The position numbers and the translations under genes are program-made. Below, one piece after another: positions 23,689 to 34,020 of a stretch of DNA of 64,000 bases. Each line of letters opens with the position of its first letter. The stretch's first letter is position 1. A model generated the notes under the pieces. That model was not told the origin of the DNA. It did no database searches and saw nothing but the letters and a program-made list of their open reading frames with translations. Source of the stretch: Spironucleus salmonicida (taxonomy: Eukaryota; Fornicata; Diplomonadida; Hexamitidae); the NCBI GenBank assembly GCA_000497125.2, contig CM035318.1, forward strand, positions 988,001 to 1,052,000, in the 5' to 3' direction.

Positions 23689-26334
23689 TCAGTAGCGCTC
23701 ACCGTCCTTCTTTTTAGCGTTTCCGCGCTTTTACATCGCCATGCGTTTCCTCTCCTTGTTGCTGCGGCTCTTCCAGCTGCCGCGATATTTCTTGTCATCC
23801 TTTTTGCTCATCTTTTCTTGGTTCCGGCACCCATTACCCCCTTCCCAATGGCAACCTCTAGCTCGTGTTAAGTCACTGCGGCACCCTTAGCACATACTTT
23901 AAACGCTCTAATGCTTGCCGCAATACCCACAGATCATCTATTTTGCAATTTCATCTCCACACCCACAATTTTTAGTGTGGCAAACATCGCACGGAAAGGC
24001 CTGACCACATGCAAAGCGGAACCACCGGAATGATTTTTGATAATGCTCGCAGGTCCCATTGTTCGGTAATTTCTTCCCAGTACCGCTAAAGACTTATGCC
24101 TTCTATGGCTTCTACAGAAAGTTGGGTAGAGGGATTTGCTTTCCAGACTGAAGGGCAAAATATGATGACTCAAATGTGAATATAAGCGGCTTAAAACAGT
24201 TTGGGCATCGGCACTTAGCCCCTTGAATATCGTGTGAAACGAAGAACTAGACGGAGTTTTAGACTGAAAGAGTTCCACATTAACATTGGATTATGATCAC
24301 AGAGTCATCCATGAAGCTCAACACAAGAGGAATACAATTAACATGGGACACGATAAAGAGTGGCTCTGGGTGTCCGGAGTCTCCTTTAAACGCTTGGTTG
24401 AAGAGTTTTGATACGCAAGATATCTCATGTTTAACCGTACAAAACTAGCACAACTACTTGCATGCCAGAATATCTGAATTTAAAGTCTTGTATTCTTTAT
24501 AGATAGCCGTAGAATCTAAGGTTAGGACGCTCATCTTAGAACACTTAGAACACATTACACTGATTTGGACCTTCTAGAATTGAATAATCATAGAATTTTC
24601 GAGCTATAGGTTTGTCAGTGAAAGACGCAGGCTGTTAGGAGATAGCTGTGGGTCATTTATAGCCAAAAAAGAATCAGTAACTTGAGCGTATGTGTCATAA
24701 ATTGAGGACTCCGAAGAAGAAAAGGATGATTCATAATATGAATCTGAATCCTGCTCATCACTTATCGCAAATTCCTCTCCTTCGCCCTCTAGATACTACT
24801 ACACTCGTATTCTCTTTATTTGCAGTGCTGCAAATGCTGAAATATCTGAGAATAACTATATAATTATATCAAAATTCTTTAGTAGTGTGATACCACTTTC
24901 AATTAGTGGTATATAACATTAAGGACTAGGAAGAGAATTAATCTTAGTTAAGAAGTCTTGTTCTGAATATTATCCTTATTATACTTATGCATGTCGTATA
25001 TACTTATATACAGGTGGTCTTATCATGCATATGTTAAACTGCTTCAAGGTATCTTCTCTCCTGTCTAAATCTTTGATATTATTACCTGCATCTATATCAG
25101 ATGATCTCAAGATTTGACTCATCTCTCTGCTAAGGATAGATAGAAACTGGTAATCACAATAATCGATTGATAACATTAATTCTGGGGGAAGCTATCGGGC
25201 TTGTTTAGTCAAAATATGTAATAGTTTACCTTAAGGATCAACTCTTATGAAAGATTTCTTTTCTGTTATTAGATTAATCGCAATAAGGAATGTTACGTCG
25301 ACATCATTCTCAGAGAATAGAGTAGAAAATACTGGGAGCAATTTCGAGGCAGCAAAAGGAATCTGCTTTAATGGAACGTTGAACGAAAATATTATCTCTG
25401 ATTCAGTGTTTTGATGTATGTTAAACCCATCATATCGTCTTGATAATACTAACATATCTTTTGTCATCTGATTTTGTTTGAGGTTTACAAGAATATCCCT
25501 ATAAGTAACTGATTGAATTGTATTCCATGTTTCATTTTGAGAAATATCTTTAGGTAATACTTCTTAACCATCTATTTTTGGCTTTTATTATAGATTCCTC
25601 TGTTATTAAAATGATTTTTATTACGCGATTTATGCATGGAACTAATCTAGAGTAATTATTTCAGACTCATCATATATTTTCATTCTTTATTTCATTTGAA
25701 GTTTCTTAAACTCTTCGTTTTTCAACTCTTGCTCTGTCTTATATCTAAATTAGACATGCACCTACTATACCTAATTAGTTAACTATGTAACTACTTTTGG
25801 TTCCTCTATCTTCTCAACTTAGGTATCTGCTTGTTCAGCTAGAGTTTCGACTTAACATACTTATGATTGTGGGGATTCTATTGGTAACTATATTTTAGTG
25901 GCCTCTGGTAATGTATTGACTATTTCACACTCCTATTTAAATAAATAACGAAGACACGTGCAACCAGTCTCGTCTATTGCTTAATATCTTGTGAAATAAC
26001 TCCATAATTTCAAAAGAAATTAGTCAAAATTGATACTAACCTGAATAAGCAAATTATTAACAGATGTCTATTTTGCTATATTTTCTACTAGTTTTTGGAA
26101 TTCTTTTAAATAAGAGTAAGAAGCTTCTTTAATGATTGGTTATACTTTAATTTTTTTATTTTTAACAGCAACAATAATACTATAAGAGTCGACATCAACT
26201 TTAGCAGTCTATGGAGCTCTAATAATAAATTTAATCGTTTGATACTCTGCTTTAAAAAAAGGTCCATGGGTTATTAATTTTGTGTCATCAAAAGGAATAG
26301 TTGTGTTCTACAAATACGCTTAAACTAACTCCAT
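23689..26334 (-). CDS. CHY zinc-finger protein, full-length copy (881 aa)
   Basis: An 882-codon frame with no TGA, many TAR Gln, crossing the inner edge of the left arm at ~25994. The N-terminal ~115 residues share a domain with the neighbouring 134-aa protein (RAP-TAKVDVDSYS ... RYQAIDETGC-LRYLFK). A long helical middle follows, then an acidic Ser/Tyr stretch (SDEQDSDSYYESSFSSSES). The C-terminal ~130 residues are a CHY zinc finger: CEHYQKSFRWFRFACGQAFP-CDVCH, MICGYCGKHQSV, CQGC, then CHWEGGNGCRNQEKMSKKDD-KKY, matching the large fungal/plant CHY proteins. CHY fingers bind several zincs and occur in ubiquitin-linked and redox proteins; the function here is unknown. Stop is TGA 23689. Confidence 0.85.
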
Positions 26335-26391
26335 GAGAAGTGGTGACAATAATAAATAATTATTAAATACAAATAAGTAACATTAATATCA

Positions 26392-26796
26392 TTCAATTTC
26401 TTCCACTGACTTAAAAAGATACCTTAAAATCGTACAACATTCATGATCAACTGCTTAATATCTCTTAAAATATTTAAAAGGTCTTAGTAAAACTTAATCA
26501 TAGTCAGACTAACATTATTTAAGTAATTCATTTGCAGAAGTTTCTTTTAATATTTTTTCGAGTTCTAATTAAAAGTCTTTTACATACAGTTCAGGTGCAT
26601 CTTTAACTATAGGAAATACTTTAGGCTTCTTACCTAATAGTATGTACAAACTATATGAATCAACATCAACTTTAGCTGTATCAGGTGCTCTAATAGTAAC
26701 TTTATATGTTAAATAACCATCTTTTATAAAATTACCAGTCTTAATTTCTTTTATGTCAGCTGATAATATATTAGTGTTAGAAATTAGCTCTTCCAT
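26392..26796 (-). CDS. Stand-alone paralogue of the CHY protein's N-terminal domain
   Basis: A 134-aa protein (MEELISNTNILSADIKEIKT...) that aligns along its length with the first ~125 residues of the adjacent 881-aa CHY protein: IRAPDTAKVDVDSYSLYILL, FPIVKDAPELYVKDFQ, YFKRYQAVD and LRYLFK have direct counterparts in order. It sits 57 bases upstream of the CHY gene on the same strand, so a tandem duplication of the domain is likely. One or more Gln are TAR. It lies in the unique spacer of palindrome 1 and is therefore single-copy here. Confidence 0.72.
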
Positions 26797-26859
26797 TAAT
26801 AAAGGAAAGATCTAATTTATTATTATTAAATTAAAGTTTATTTATTTATATATAATAAC

Positions 26860-28209
26860 TCACATATCAAAAAATGTGTTTTTATCGCCTTATAAAATCT
26901 TTAACCTAGCCTCTTGAATATTTGATTGAAAAAGCAATGTCTGTCTTTTTGGTGAGAACGATCGATCCATATTCTTCCGATATTTTGCAGGTATTTTCTC
27001 ACTATCTAAATTTCTACTAAATTTTCTTTTTTCATTTGACAACTTTTTTTCATACTGTGCCATCCATTTGATTCGTGACTTTCGCATATCATTTTTATTG
27101 CATTAAAAATACTCTTCTATGATTTAAGATATTTTATCATCGATTTTTCTAATTAGTTTTGTAGTAACTTCTTCATTTCCAGTTGGCCCAGGACAACCTA
27201 CTTGTGAAGCTAACCTAGAAATAGATGTCTCTAGAGTATAATACTGGCAATCTAATAATAATTATAGTTTTTTATCCTCATCAAGATCAATATTTTTTAT
27301 TTTTTATTTCTACTCTTCTTTTACTTTATAAACTGTCAAGAGCTCATTTATAAATTGTTCTTCCTCAAATTATACTACTTAACTGTCTAACTATTTATTA
27401 AGTAATTCTTCTTAAATAGATTATATGTTATTATCATCTGTAAATTTCTGGTTAAGTCGCATATATTCTTATTTGACATGGCTCGGACAGAGATTAACAA
27501 TAGGAAGAATAAGAGTTCTTCTTAGCGATTTTATTGCTTCCAGCAAGGTTTTATTCATAAGATGTTCGTATCCGTCAATTTGTAAGGATTCAAATTAAAA
27601 GTCTTAATGTTAAGTCATGAAAACTTAATTAACTTATCTAAATATACATGAGTATCCATCATTCTCACTTAAATCAAGAGGTAAACATGTGTTAATTAAT
27701 GTTTTCCTATTTTACATTATGGTTATATTTTCCTTCAACTCAGATGAGATTAATTAAAAAATTTAACGAGAATATACATAACTGGTTAGAATTTCATTTT
27801 CTTTTTTAACATTATTCATAATAGATTAAAACTATTGCAACAGACAAAAAATTTGTCTCTCGTTATTTGCATTAATTTCTGGTGGCTATAATTCAATATT
27901 TAACACTATTTCTGCCTATTTTTTAATAACTTGATCAGTTTCTGCTTATACAATACATTCTTCATTGTATATTAATGTTTCTCTTCTCTAAACTTTGTTT
28001 ATAAGATAAATTCTTTCTTATTCACATCTACCTAAGAATAAGTCTGTTTCAGATAAAAATTTAGTAAGTGGACCAAATAATTAACCAGGAGTTTTTGGTC
28101 GAACTGGTGATACGGGTTATGGTGCATATTTTGTACGCTGTGGGAATCTACTACTCTTTATTTCTCTGAATTCTTACTAACGTGAAATTTTTGAATAAGG
28201 CCTCAGCAT
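26860..28209 (-). CDS. Coiled-coil protein (449 aa)
   Basis: A 450-codon frame from ATG 28209 to TGA 26860 with about 40 TAR Gln codons. After a Ser/Arg/Pro-rich head (LRPYSKISRQQEFREIKSSR) come extended helices with heptad character, and a basic tail (KYRKNMDRSFSPKRQTLLFQ). The look is that of an axonemal or cytoskeletal coiled-coil protein. No defined family. It is the second of four minus-strand genes spaced 38, 63 and 57 bases apart in and across the palindrome spacer. Confidence 0.68.
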
Positions 28210-28247
28210 TTTATTTAAATTATTATATAATATACATAAAATTAAAA

Positions 28248-28676
28248 TCATTAATACTTATTAGTCTATAAATTTATGATTACCGTATTTAGTTCTATAT
28301 GTTCTATTTAATCTTCTATCTCTACTATTTATTATAAAATAACATCATTTGCATCCGTTTAGTTATCTAATGAAAATTATAAATTTTTCGTTTAATGCAA
28401 AATTTATGAAATCATATTGTCATAATAGTTTATTTAACTACGCACATCTTACAAAATATTAGATAATTGTCTAGATTAGCAGTTATACTCTTACTGAATT
28501 GCTGTTTGCTAATTTTTCAGTTCTTAATACATAAAAATGTAGTGCTTGTATTAAAGATTAACTGTTTCAAGATCCTCATCAAATTTTAAAGTTTATAACA
28601 TAGGAGATGAATTATTCATTATTAGTGACGTCTGCAATGGTGTCCGAGGTTGTGGTGACGCAAATGACCAATTCAT
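28248..28676 (-). CDS. Small coiled-coil protein (142 aa)
   Basis: A 143-codon frame starting MNWSFASPQPRTPLQTSL and continuing as Gln-rich heptads (YQELKNQQTAIQQEYNCQSR). Start ATG 28676 is 63 bases from the right-arm boundary; stop TGA 28248 is 38 bases before the next gene. Composition is protein-like, but length alone is not decisive. No family recognised. Confidence 0.5.
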
Positions 28677-28739
28677 GATTTATAAATTAAATAAAAATAT
28701 AGGCATATAAGTATATAAAATTTAGAGCAACAATTGGGT

Positions 28740-31045
28740 TCACAGGATATTAAGCAATAGACGAGACTGGTTGCACGTGTCTTCGTTATTTATTTAAATA
28801 GGAGTGTGAAATAGTCAATACATTACCAGAGGCCACTAAAATATAGTTACCAATAGAATCCCCACAATCATAAGTATGTTAAGTCGAAACTCTAGCTGAA
28901 CAAGCAGATACCTAAGTTGAGAAGATAGAGGAACCAAAAGTAGTTACATAGCTAACTAATTAGGTATAGTAGGTGCATGTCTAATTTAGATATAAGACAG
29001 AGCAAGAGTTGAAAAACGAAGAGTTTAAGAAACTTCAAATGAAATAAAGAATGAAAATATATGATGAGTCTGAAATAATTACTCTAGATTAGTTCCATGC
29101 ATAAATCGCGTAATAAAAATCATTTTAATAACAGAGGAATCTATAATAAAAGCCAAAAATAGATGGTTAAGAAGTATTACCTAAAGATATTTCTCAAAAT
29201 GAAACATGGAATACAATTCAATCAGTTACTTATAGGGATATTCTTGTAAACCTCAAACAAAATCAGATGACAAAAGATATGTTAGTATTATCAAGACGAT
29301 ATGATGGGTTTAACATACATCAAAACACTGAATCAGAGATAATATTTTCGTTCAACGTTCCATTAAAGCAGATTCCTTTTGCTGCCTCGAAATTGCTCCC
29401 AGTATTTTCTACTCTATTCTCTGAGAATGATGTCGACGTAACATTCCTTATTGCGATTAATCTAATAACAGAAAAGAAATCTTTCATAAGAGTTGATCCT
29501 TAAGGTAAACTATTACATATTTTGACTAAACAAGCCCGATAGCTTCCCCCAGAATTAATGTTATCAATCGATTATTGTGATTACCAGTTTCTATCTATCC
29601 TTAGCAGAGAGATGAGTCAAATCTTGAGATCATCTGATATAGATGCAGGTAATAATATCAAAGATTTAGACAGGAGAGAAGATACCTTGAAGCAGTTTAA
29701 CATATGCATGATAAGACCACCTGTATATAAGTATATACGACATGCATAAGTATAATAAGGATAATATTCAGAACAAGACTTCTTAACTAAGATTAATTCT
29801 CTTCCTAGTCCTTAATGTTATATACCACTAATTGAAAGTGGTATCACACTACTAAAGAATTTTGATATAATTATATAGTTATTCTCAGATATTTCAGCAT
29901 TTGCAGCACTGCAAATAAAGAGAATACGAGTGTAGTAGTATCTAGAGGGCGAAGGAGAGGAATTTGCGATAAGTGATGAGCAGGATTCAGATTCATATTA
30001 TGAATCATCCTTTTCTTCTTCGGAGTCCTCAATTTATGACACATACGCTCAAGTTACTGATTCTTTTTTGGCTATAAATGACCCACAGCTATCTCCTAAC
30101 AGCCTGCGTCTTTCACTGACAAACCTATAGCTCGAAAATTCTATGATTATTCAATTCTAGAAGGTCCAAATCAGTGTAATGTGTTCTAAGTGTTCTAAGA
30201 TGAGCGTCCTAACCTTAGATTCTACGGCTATCTATAAAGAATACAAGACTTTAAATTCAGATATTCTGGCATGCAAGTAGTTGTGCTAGTTTTGTACGGT
30301 TAAACATGAGATATCTTGCGTATCAAAACTCTTCAACCAAGCGTTTAAAGGAGACTCCGGACACCCAGAGCCACTCTTTATCGTGTCCCATGTTAATTGT
30401 ATTCCTCTTGTGTTGAGCTTCATGGATGACTCTGTGATCATAATCCAATGTTAATGTGGAACTCTTTCAGTCTAAAACTCCGTCTAGTTCTTCGTTTCAC
30501 ACGATATTCAAGGGGCTAAGTGCCGATGCCCAAACTGTTTTAAGCCGCTTATATTCACATTTGAGTCATCATATTTTGCCCTTCAGTCTGGAAAGCAAAT
30601 CCCTCTACCCAACTTTCTGTAGAAGCCATAGAAGGCATAAGTCTTTAGCGGTACTGGGAAGAAATTACCGAACAATGGGACCTGCGAGCATTATCAAAAA
30701 TCATTCCGGTGGTTCCGCTTTGCATGTGGTCAGGCCTTTCCGTGCGATGTTTGCCACACTAAAAATTGTGGGTGTGGAGATGAAATTGCAAAATAGATGA
30801 TCTGTGGGTATTGCGGCAAGCATTAGAGCGTTTAAAGTATGTGCTAAGGGTGCCGCAGTGACTTAACACGAGCTAGAGGTTGCCATTGGGAAGGGGGTAA
30901 TGGGTGCCGGAACCAAGAAAAGATGAGCAAAAAGGATGACAAGAAATATCGCGGCAGCTGGAAGAGCCGCAGCAACAAGGAGAGGAAACGCATGGCGATG
31001 TAAAAGCGCGGAAACGCTAAAAAGAAGGACGGTGAGCGCTACTGA
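28740..31045 (+). pseudogene. CHY zinc-finger gene, 5'-truncated copy
   Basis: Mirrors codons ~115-881 of the left-arm gene and ends at TGA 31043-31045. The arm boundary removes the first ~114 codons. The new upstream sequence meets an in-frame TGA near 28670 with no ATG in between, so the original N-terminal domain is lost. Translation could begin only at an internal ATG such as 29039, giving ~668 aa that would keep the CHY finger. No inactivating change was seen downstream, so the cut is recent or the short form is used. Confidence 0.75.
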
Positions 31046-32255
31046 TTTTTGTTATCATTGTAACATTGGAATGAATTCCGCAGGAGTGCTCTCCCTTCAC
31101 GAATGAGTCCGGCCGTCATTCAAGGAATATTCTCTAGTAGAACATGCAAACTTTTCTGAAGGTACTGAGTGCGGCGCGGCGGCCTATATGTAGATTCTTG
31201 TGACACGGATACGGTGCAGTATATAATAAAAACCAATCATCCCAATCTAACCTAACACCCTGCTTTGAACAGACTCTACCGCAACCGATCAGCCTGGCAT
31301 CATCTGAATCAGTGGTGATTGACACCAGTTTCAGGCTTCCTAGTCCCACCGCACGCTAGGAGATTATCCAGAATGGCAGTTTAAAAGTTGAGCCACCGCT
31401 ATTTAATGGAACCCGGGCCTCTTTACCTAGGATAGAACAGGCGGTACTGCATTTGGGGTGTGATAAGAGGTGAGAATCTGACTGTTGCGTGCGGCATTGG
31501 TGTAAATCTGAGTTTCACCGGTAACTCTACAGAAGCCATAGAAGCCTTAGTCATTTGAGTTGTTTTGTCGGAGGCTGCTAACAACAACGAAAACAAGCAA
31601 TCACATGATGCAGGCTAAGGTTCTGGGTATGATGCTTAATGGGATGATTCCGCAACCAATGTTGATTCTGTGCAACGGCGTTCGCACCCTCAGATTAGCC
31701 ATCTAGGGCTCCGACAAACTACCTTAGAATAGAAAACCAATGGAGAGACACTTCAAATTAAGGCGAGCAGAACAGTTTAGAAATGAAACATTTCTAAACT
31801 GATGCCTCTTTTCGTCGTCGTACCCAGCAGCAGGGTTATCGTCAGCAGGTCAAATCAAGCGAAGGGGTGCAGTTCCTTGAATCCAGAGCTTGGGAAATAC
31901 CGCGATGGATATTGGCGCATGATGCTTTCCGCGCGCCGCAAGTTGCGCTGTCAGACCCTCTAATGCATAACCCAAGCCCATTTTAGGAGTGGGTGAAATG
32001 CGCGATAAGAAAACCCAATATAATGTGGATTTGCCTCCAATTTTGTGAGAGTATATGTAATGCGTCTATCTGTTAATCCACTGAAAATTTTATTCTAACG
32101 TATCCAATAGGTATTGGCTCCCTATGTATTACTATGTTTCAAGGAGATGTCTACAGTGGTGCGGAAACTATATAATCCCATATATCTGAAATTATATAAA
32201 CTCCACCCCCGCCAAAGTAGAAATATCATACTATACTTAAGTATACCCTGATCAA
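31046..32255. other. Right-arm mirror of the unassigned segment
   Basis: Mirror of 22479-23688, with the same 158-codon open frame (31783-32259, +) overlapping the Myb ATG by ATGA. No supported gene. Confidence 0.4.
31773..31801. repeat. 29-base hairpin, loop flipped relative to left arm
   Basis: CAGTTTAGAAATG-AAA-CATTTCTAAACTG on the plus strand; see the entry at 22933. Confidence 0.9.
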
Positions 32256-32690
32256 ATGAACGCCCAGCAAAAAGAACAGTTCCTGAGCGAGATACGCCAG
32301 GTGGTGAACGTGCCCGACCACCAGCTGCTAAGCGCGCTCACCAACCTCCCCAACGACGAGCGGTACGGCATCTGGACCCAGATCTCCCGGCGCATCGGCG
32401 TCAGCCAGCGCATGACCGCGGACTACTTCCACAACACCTGGTCCAAGCAGTTCTTCAAGCGGCCGCACCAGTACAAGAACGAGATCCGCGAGCTGCTCCA
32501 GGAAGCCCTGCAGCAGGAGGGCACCGCCACCGCCGTTGAGAGCGTCATGGGCTGCATGGCGCAGCGCCACGGCAACGCCTTCCACAAGCAGGAGCTGCGC
32601 ACCTACATCAAGCGACAGGCCGGCAAGCGCCCCGAGTTCACCGGCCTCTAGATCGATGGGCTGCTAGCCATCCTGGCGAACGTTCAGTGA
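32256..32690 (+). CDS. Myb-like DNA-binding protein, copy 3
   Basis: Mirror copy of 22044-22478; same protein, with the in-frame TAG (32649-32651) as Gln and TGA stop at 32688-32690. Presumably both arm copies are expressed, since flanks are identical for kilobases. Confidence 0.75.
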
Positions 32691-32857
32691 GTTAGCCAAA
32701 TCACTAGCGGATTTAAAACGCAATGTAAATGGGCATCTGATTCCAATCAAAATGGAGTGTGACTAAAAGTGACAAGGAAGGAATGTGGTATCAGGTTTGG
32801 ACCTGTCATTGGGTAGGACAAGAATTAGCTATAATATTTTAGTACTCACTCCACGAA

Positions 32858-33109
32858 ATGACGCATAATGCCCACTGCTGGACCGCGTACGAGACGCAGC
32901 TTCTGGAGACCGCGGTGCTCCAGTTCGGCCGGGACTGGGACGCTATCAGAGAGTCAGCGCTGCCACACCTCGAATCTGGTTCGATTCGCAATAAGTACTA
33001 CAAGTTGGGGCTCCACCTGGGACAGCGCCGACATACCAGCTGTCCAGTACCTACGGTTGAAGAGATATTATCGCAAATATACAGTATCATGAACGGCGGC
33101 CTAAGCTGA
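32858..33109 (+). CDS. Small SANT/Myb-domain protein, right-arm copy
   Basis: Identical mirror of 21625-21876, with the same CTCCAC element directly before its ATG. Confidence 0.75.
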   Translation: MTHNAHCWTAYETQLLETAVLQFGRDWDAIRESALPHLESGSIRNKYYKLGLHLGQRRHTSCPVPTVEEILSQIYSIMNGGLS

Positions 33110-33315
33110 ATGAATGGGTGCCGAATGAACGGAGTCCATAGCATTATCAAATTTAAGTTAGAAATAGATCCAATCTGAGCTAGCATGTGGGGGATGGCTT
33201 TTATTTCTGCTCGTAGGGAGCAGACATTTATATGAATCTATTTATAGCAACGTTTTGAAATATCCGAATGGATATCGTCCTGCCGCGAAAAAATTTATTC
33301 TAACTTGGAAGTCAT

Positions 33316-34020
33316 ATGTTACTTTATGTTGACACTCCGAGTATTGCCACTTTCGGACACATAATCATCTACAGCTGCTTGTGTCCTAAAATGGAGCTGG
33401 TTGTGCTAGTGATAGGTGGGTGGGTGCAACGCACCGAAGCAGTGCTGAGCGTGGTCTGCTATAATGGGCAATCCATGCAGAGGCTGATCCCTGCACGAGT
33501 GCCTTCCGCCACCTACGAGAGGGGTGTCCCCGCAATTTTCGATCTCACGCGCACGACTCAGGGTGTCCTTTACCGAAACTGCTCTCAACCTGCCTCGCAA
33601 CGTAAGCTGCTTCTGTGGGTGTGCATCGACTTGGTCTGGGATCAGCGGTGCCAGAACCAGCGGCTCAGGTACAAACTGACCATATTGTAGTATATGACAT
33701 TGCTGCACGTTTTGACCGAGTTGTTTTCGGCGTAGTATTCTACCACTTATCCTGTTTACAATACTATTACCCGTTCTGGGAACGCTAGGTAAAGAGAAAA
33801 CTGCATCTGCGCAGACGACCACACCGGCAGAGGTCCCGCCCCCACGTCCGGGCACGCGGGCAAATAGCGAAATTATCCAGTTACACAATATTCGCTAATT
33901 AGATGGAGCATCAAGTATTAGCAAATATATGGTGGTAATAAAGGGAAGATGTAAGTGCTCCTCAGAATTAGTGTAAGTTATGCAAAATATATGCAAAAAT
34001 TAAAAACATATAGTTAGTGA
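33316..34020 (+). CDS. Uncertain open frame crossing the outer edge of the right arm
   Basis: Mirror of the doubtful frame at 20777-21418. It stays open past the arm edge near 33891 and ends at TGA 34018-34020 with a C terminus unrelated to the left copy. Two different tails on the same frame argue against a conserved gene, or mean that one tail is new. Confidence 0.2.

Larger units (their letters stand above)
20843..25994. repeat. Palindrome 1, left arm (inverted repeat)
   Basis: About 5,152 bases that recur in reverse complement at 28740-33891; matched coordinates always sum to 54734. Shared genes mirror exactly. I noted only a few differences: two near the outer edge (GAGATTATCCAGTCACAC versus GAAATTATCCAGTTACAC), one near 25780, one near the inner edge, and the flipped hairpin loop at 22933-22961. 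The sequence loses similarity abruptly at both ends. The outer part of the arm is clearly GC-richer than the flanks. Confidence 0.93.
28740..33891. repeat. Palindrome 1, right arm (inverted repeat)
   Basis: Reverse complement of 20843-25994, nearly identical. The inner boundary lies at TTCACAGGATATTAAGCAAT (28735-28755), where the left arm has TTCACAAGATATTAAGCAAT and then unrelated sequence. The outer boundary follows CACAATATT near 33890. The two arms enclose a 2,745-base unique spacer. Confidence 0.93.

Noticed and set aside
24886-24915. TACCACT...AGTGGTA hairpin as a terminator
   Set aside because: It lies inside the CHY coding frame (CCA CTA ATT GAA AGT GGT) and is explained by the protein sequence.
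20843-33891. Palindrome 1 as a large transposon with long terminal inverted repeats
   Set aside because: No transposase, integrase or capsid-type gene in spacer or arms, no obvious target-site duplication, and the spacer cuts a host-type CHY gene instead of carrying a complete element. The same reasoning was applied to 46570-64000.
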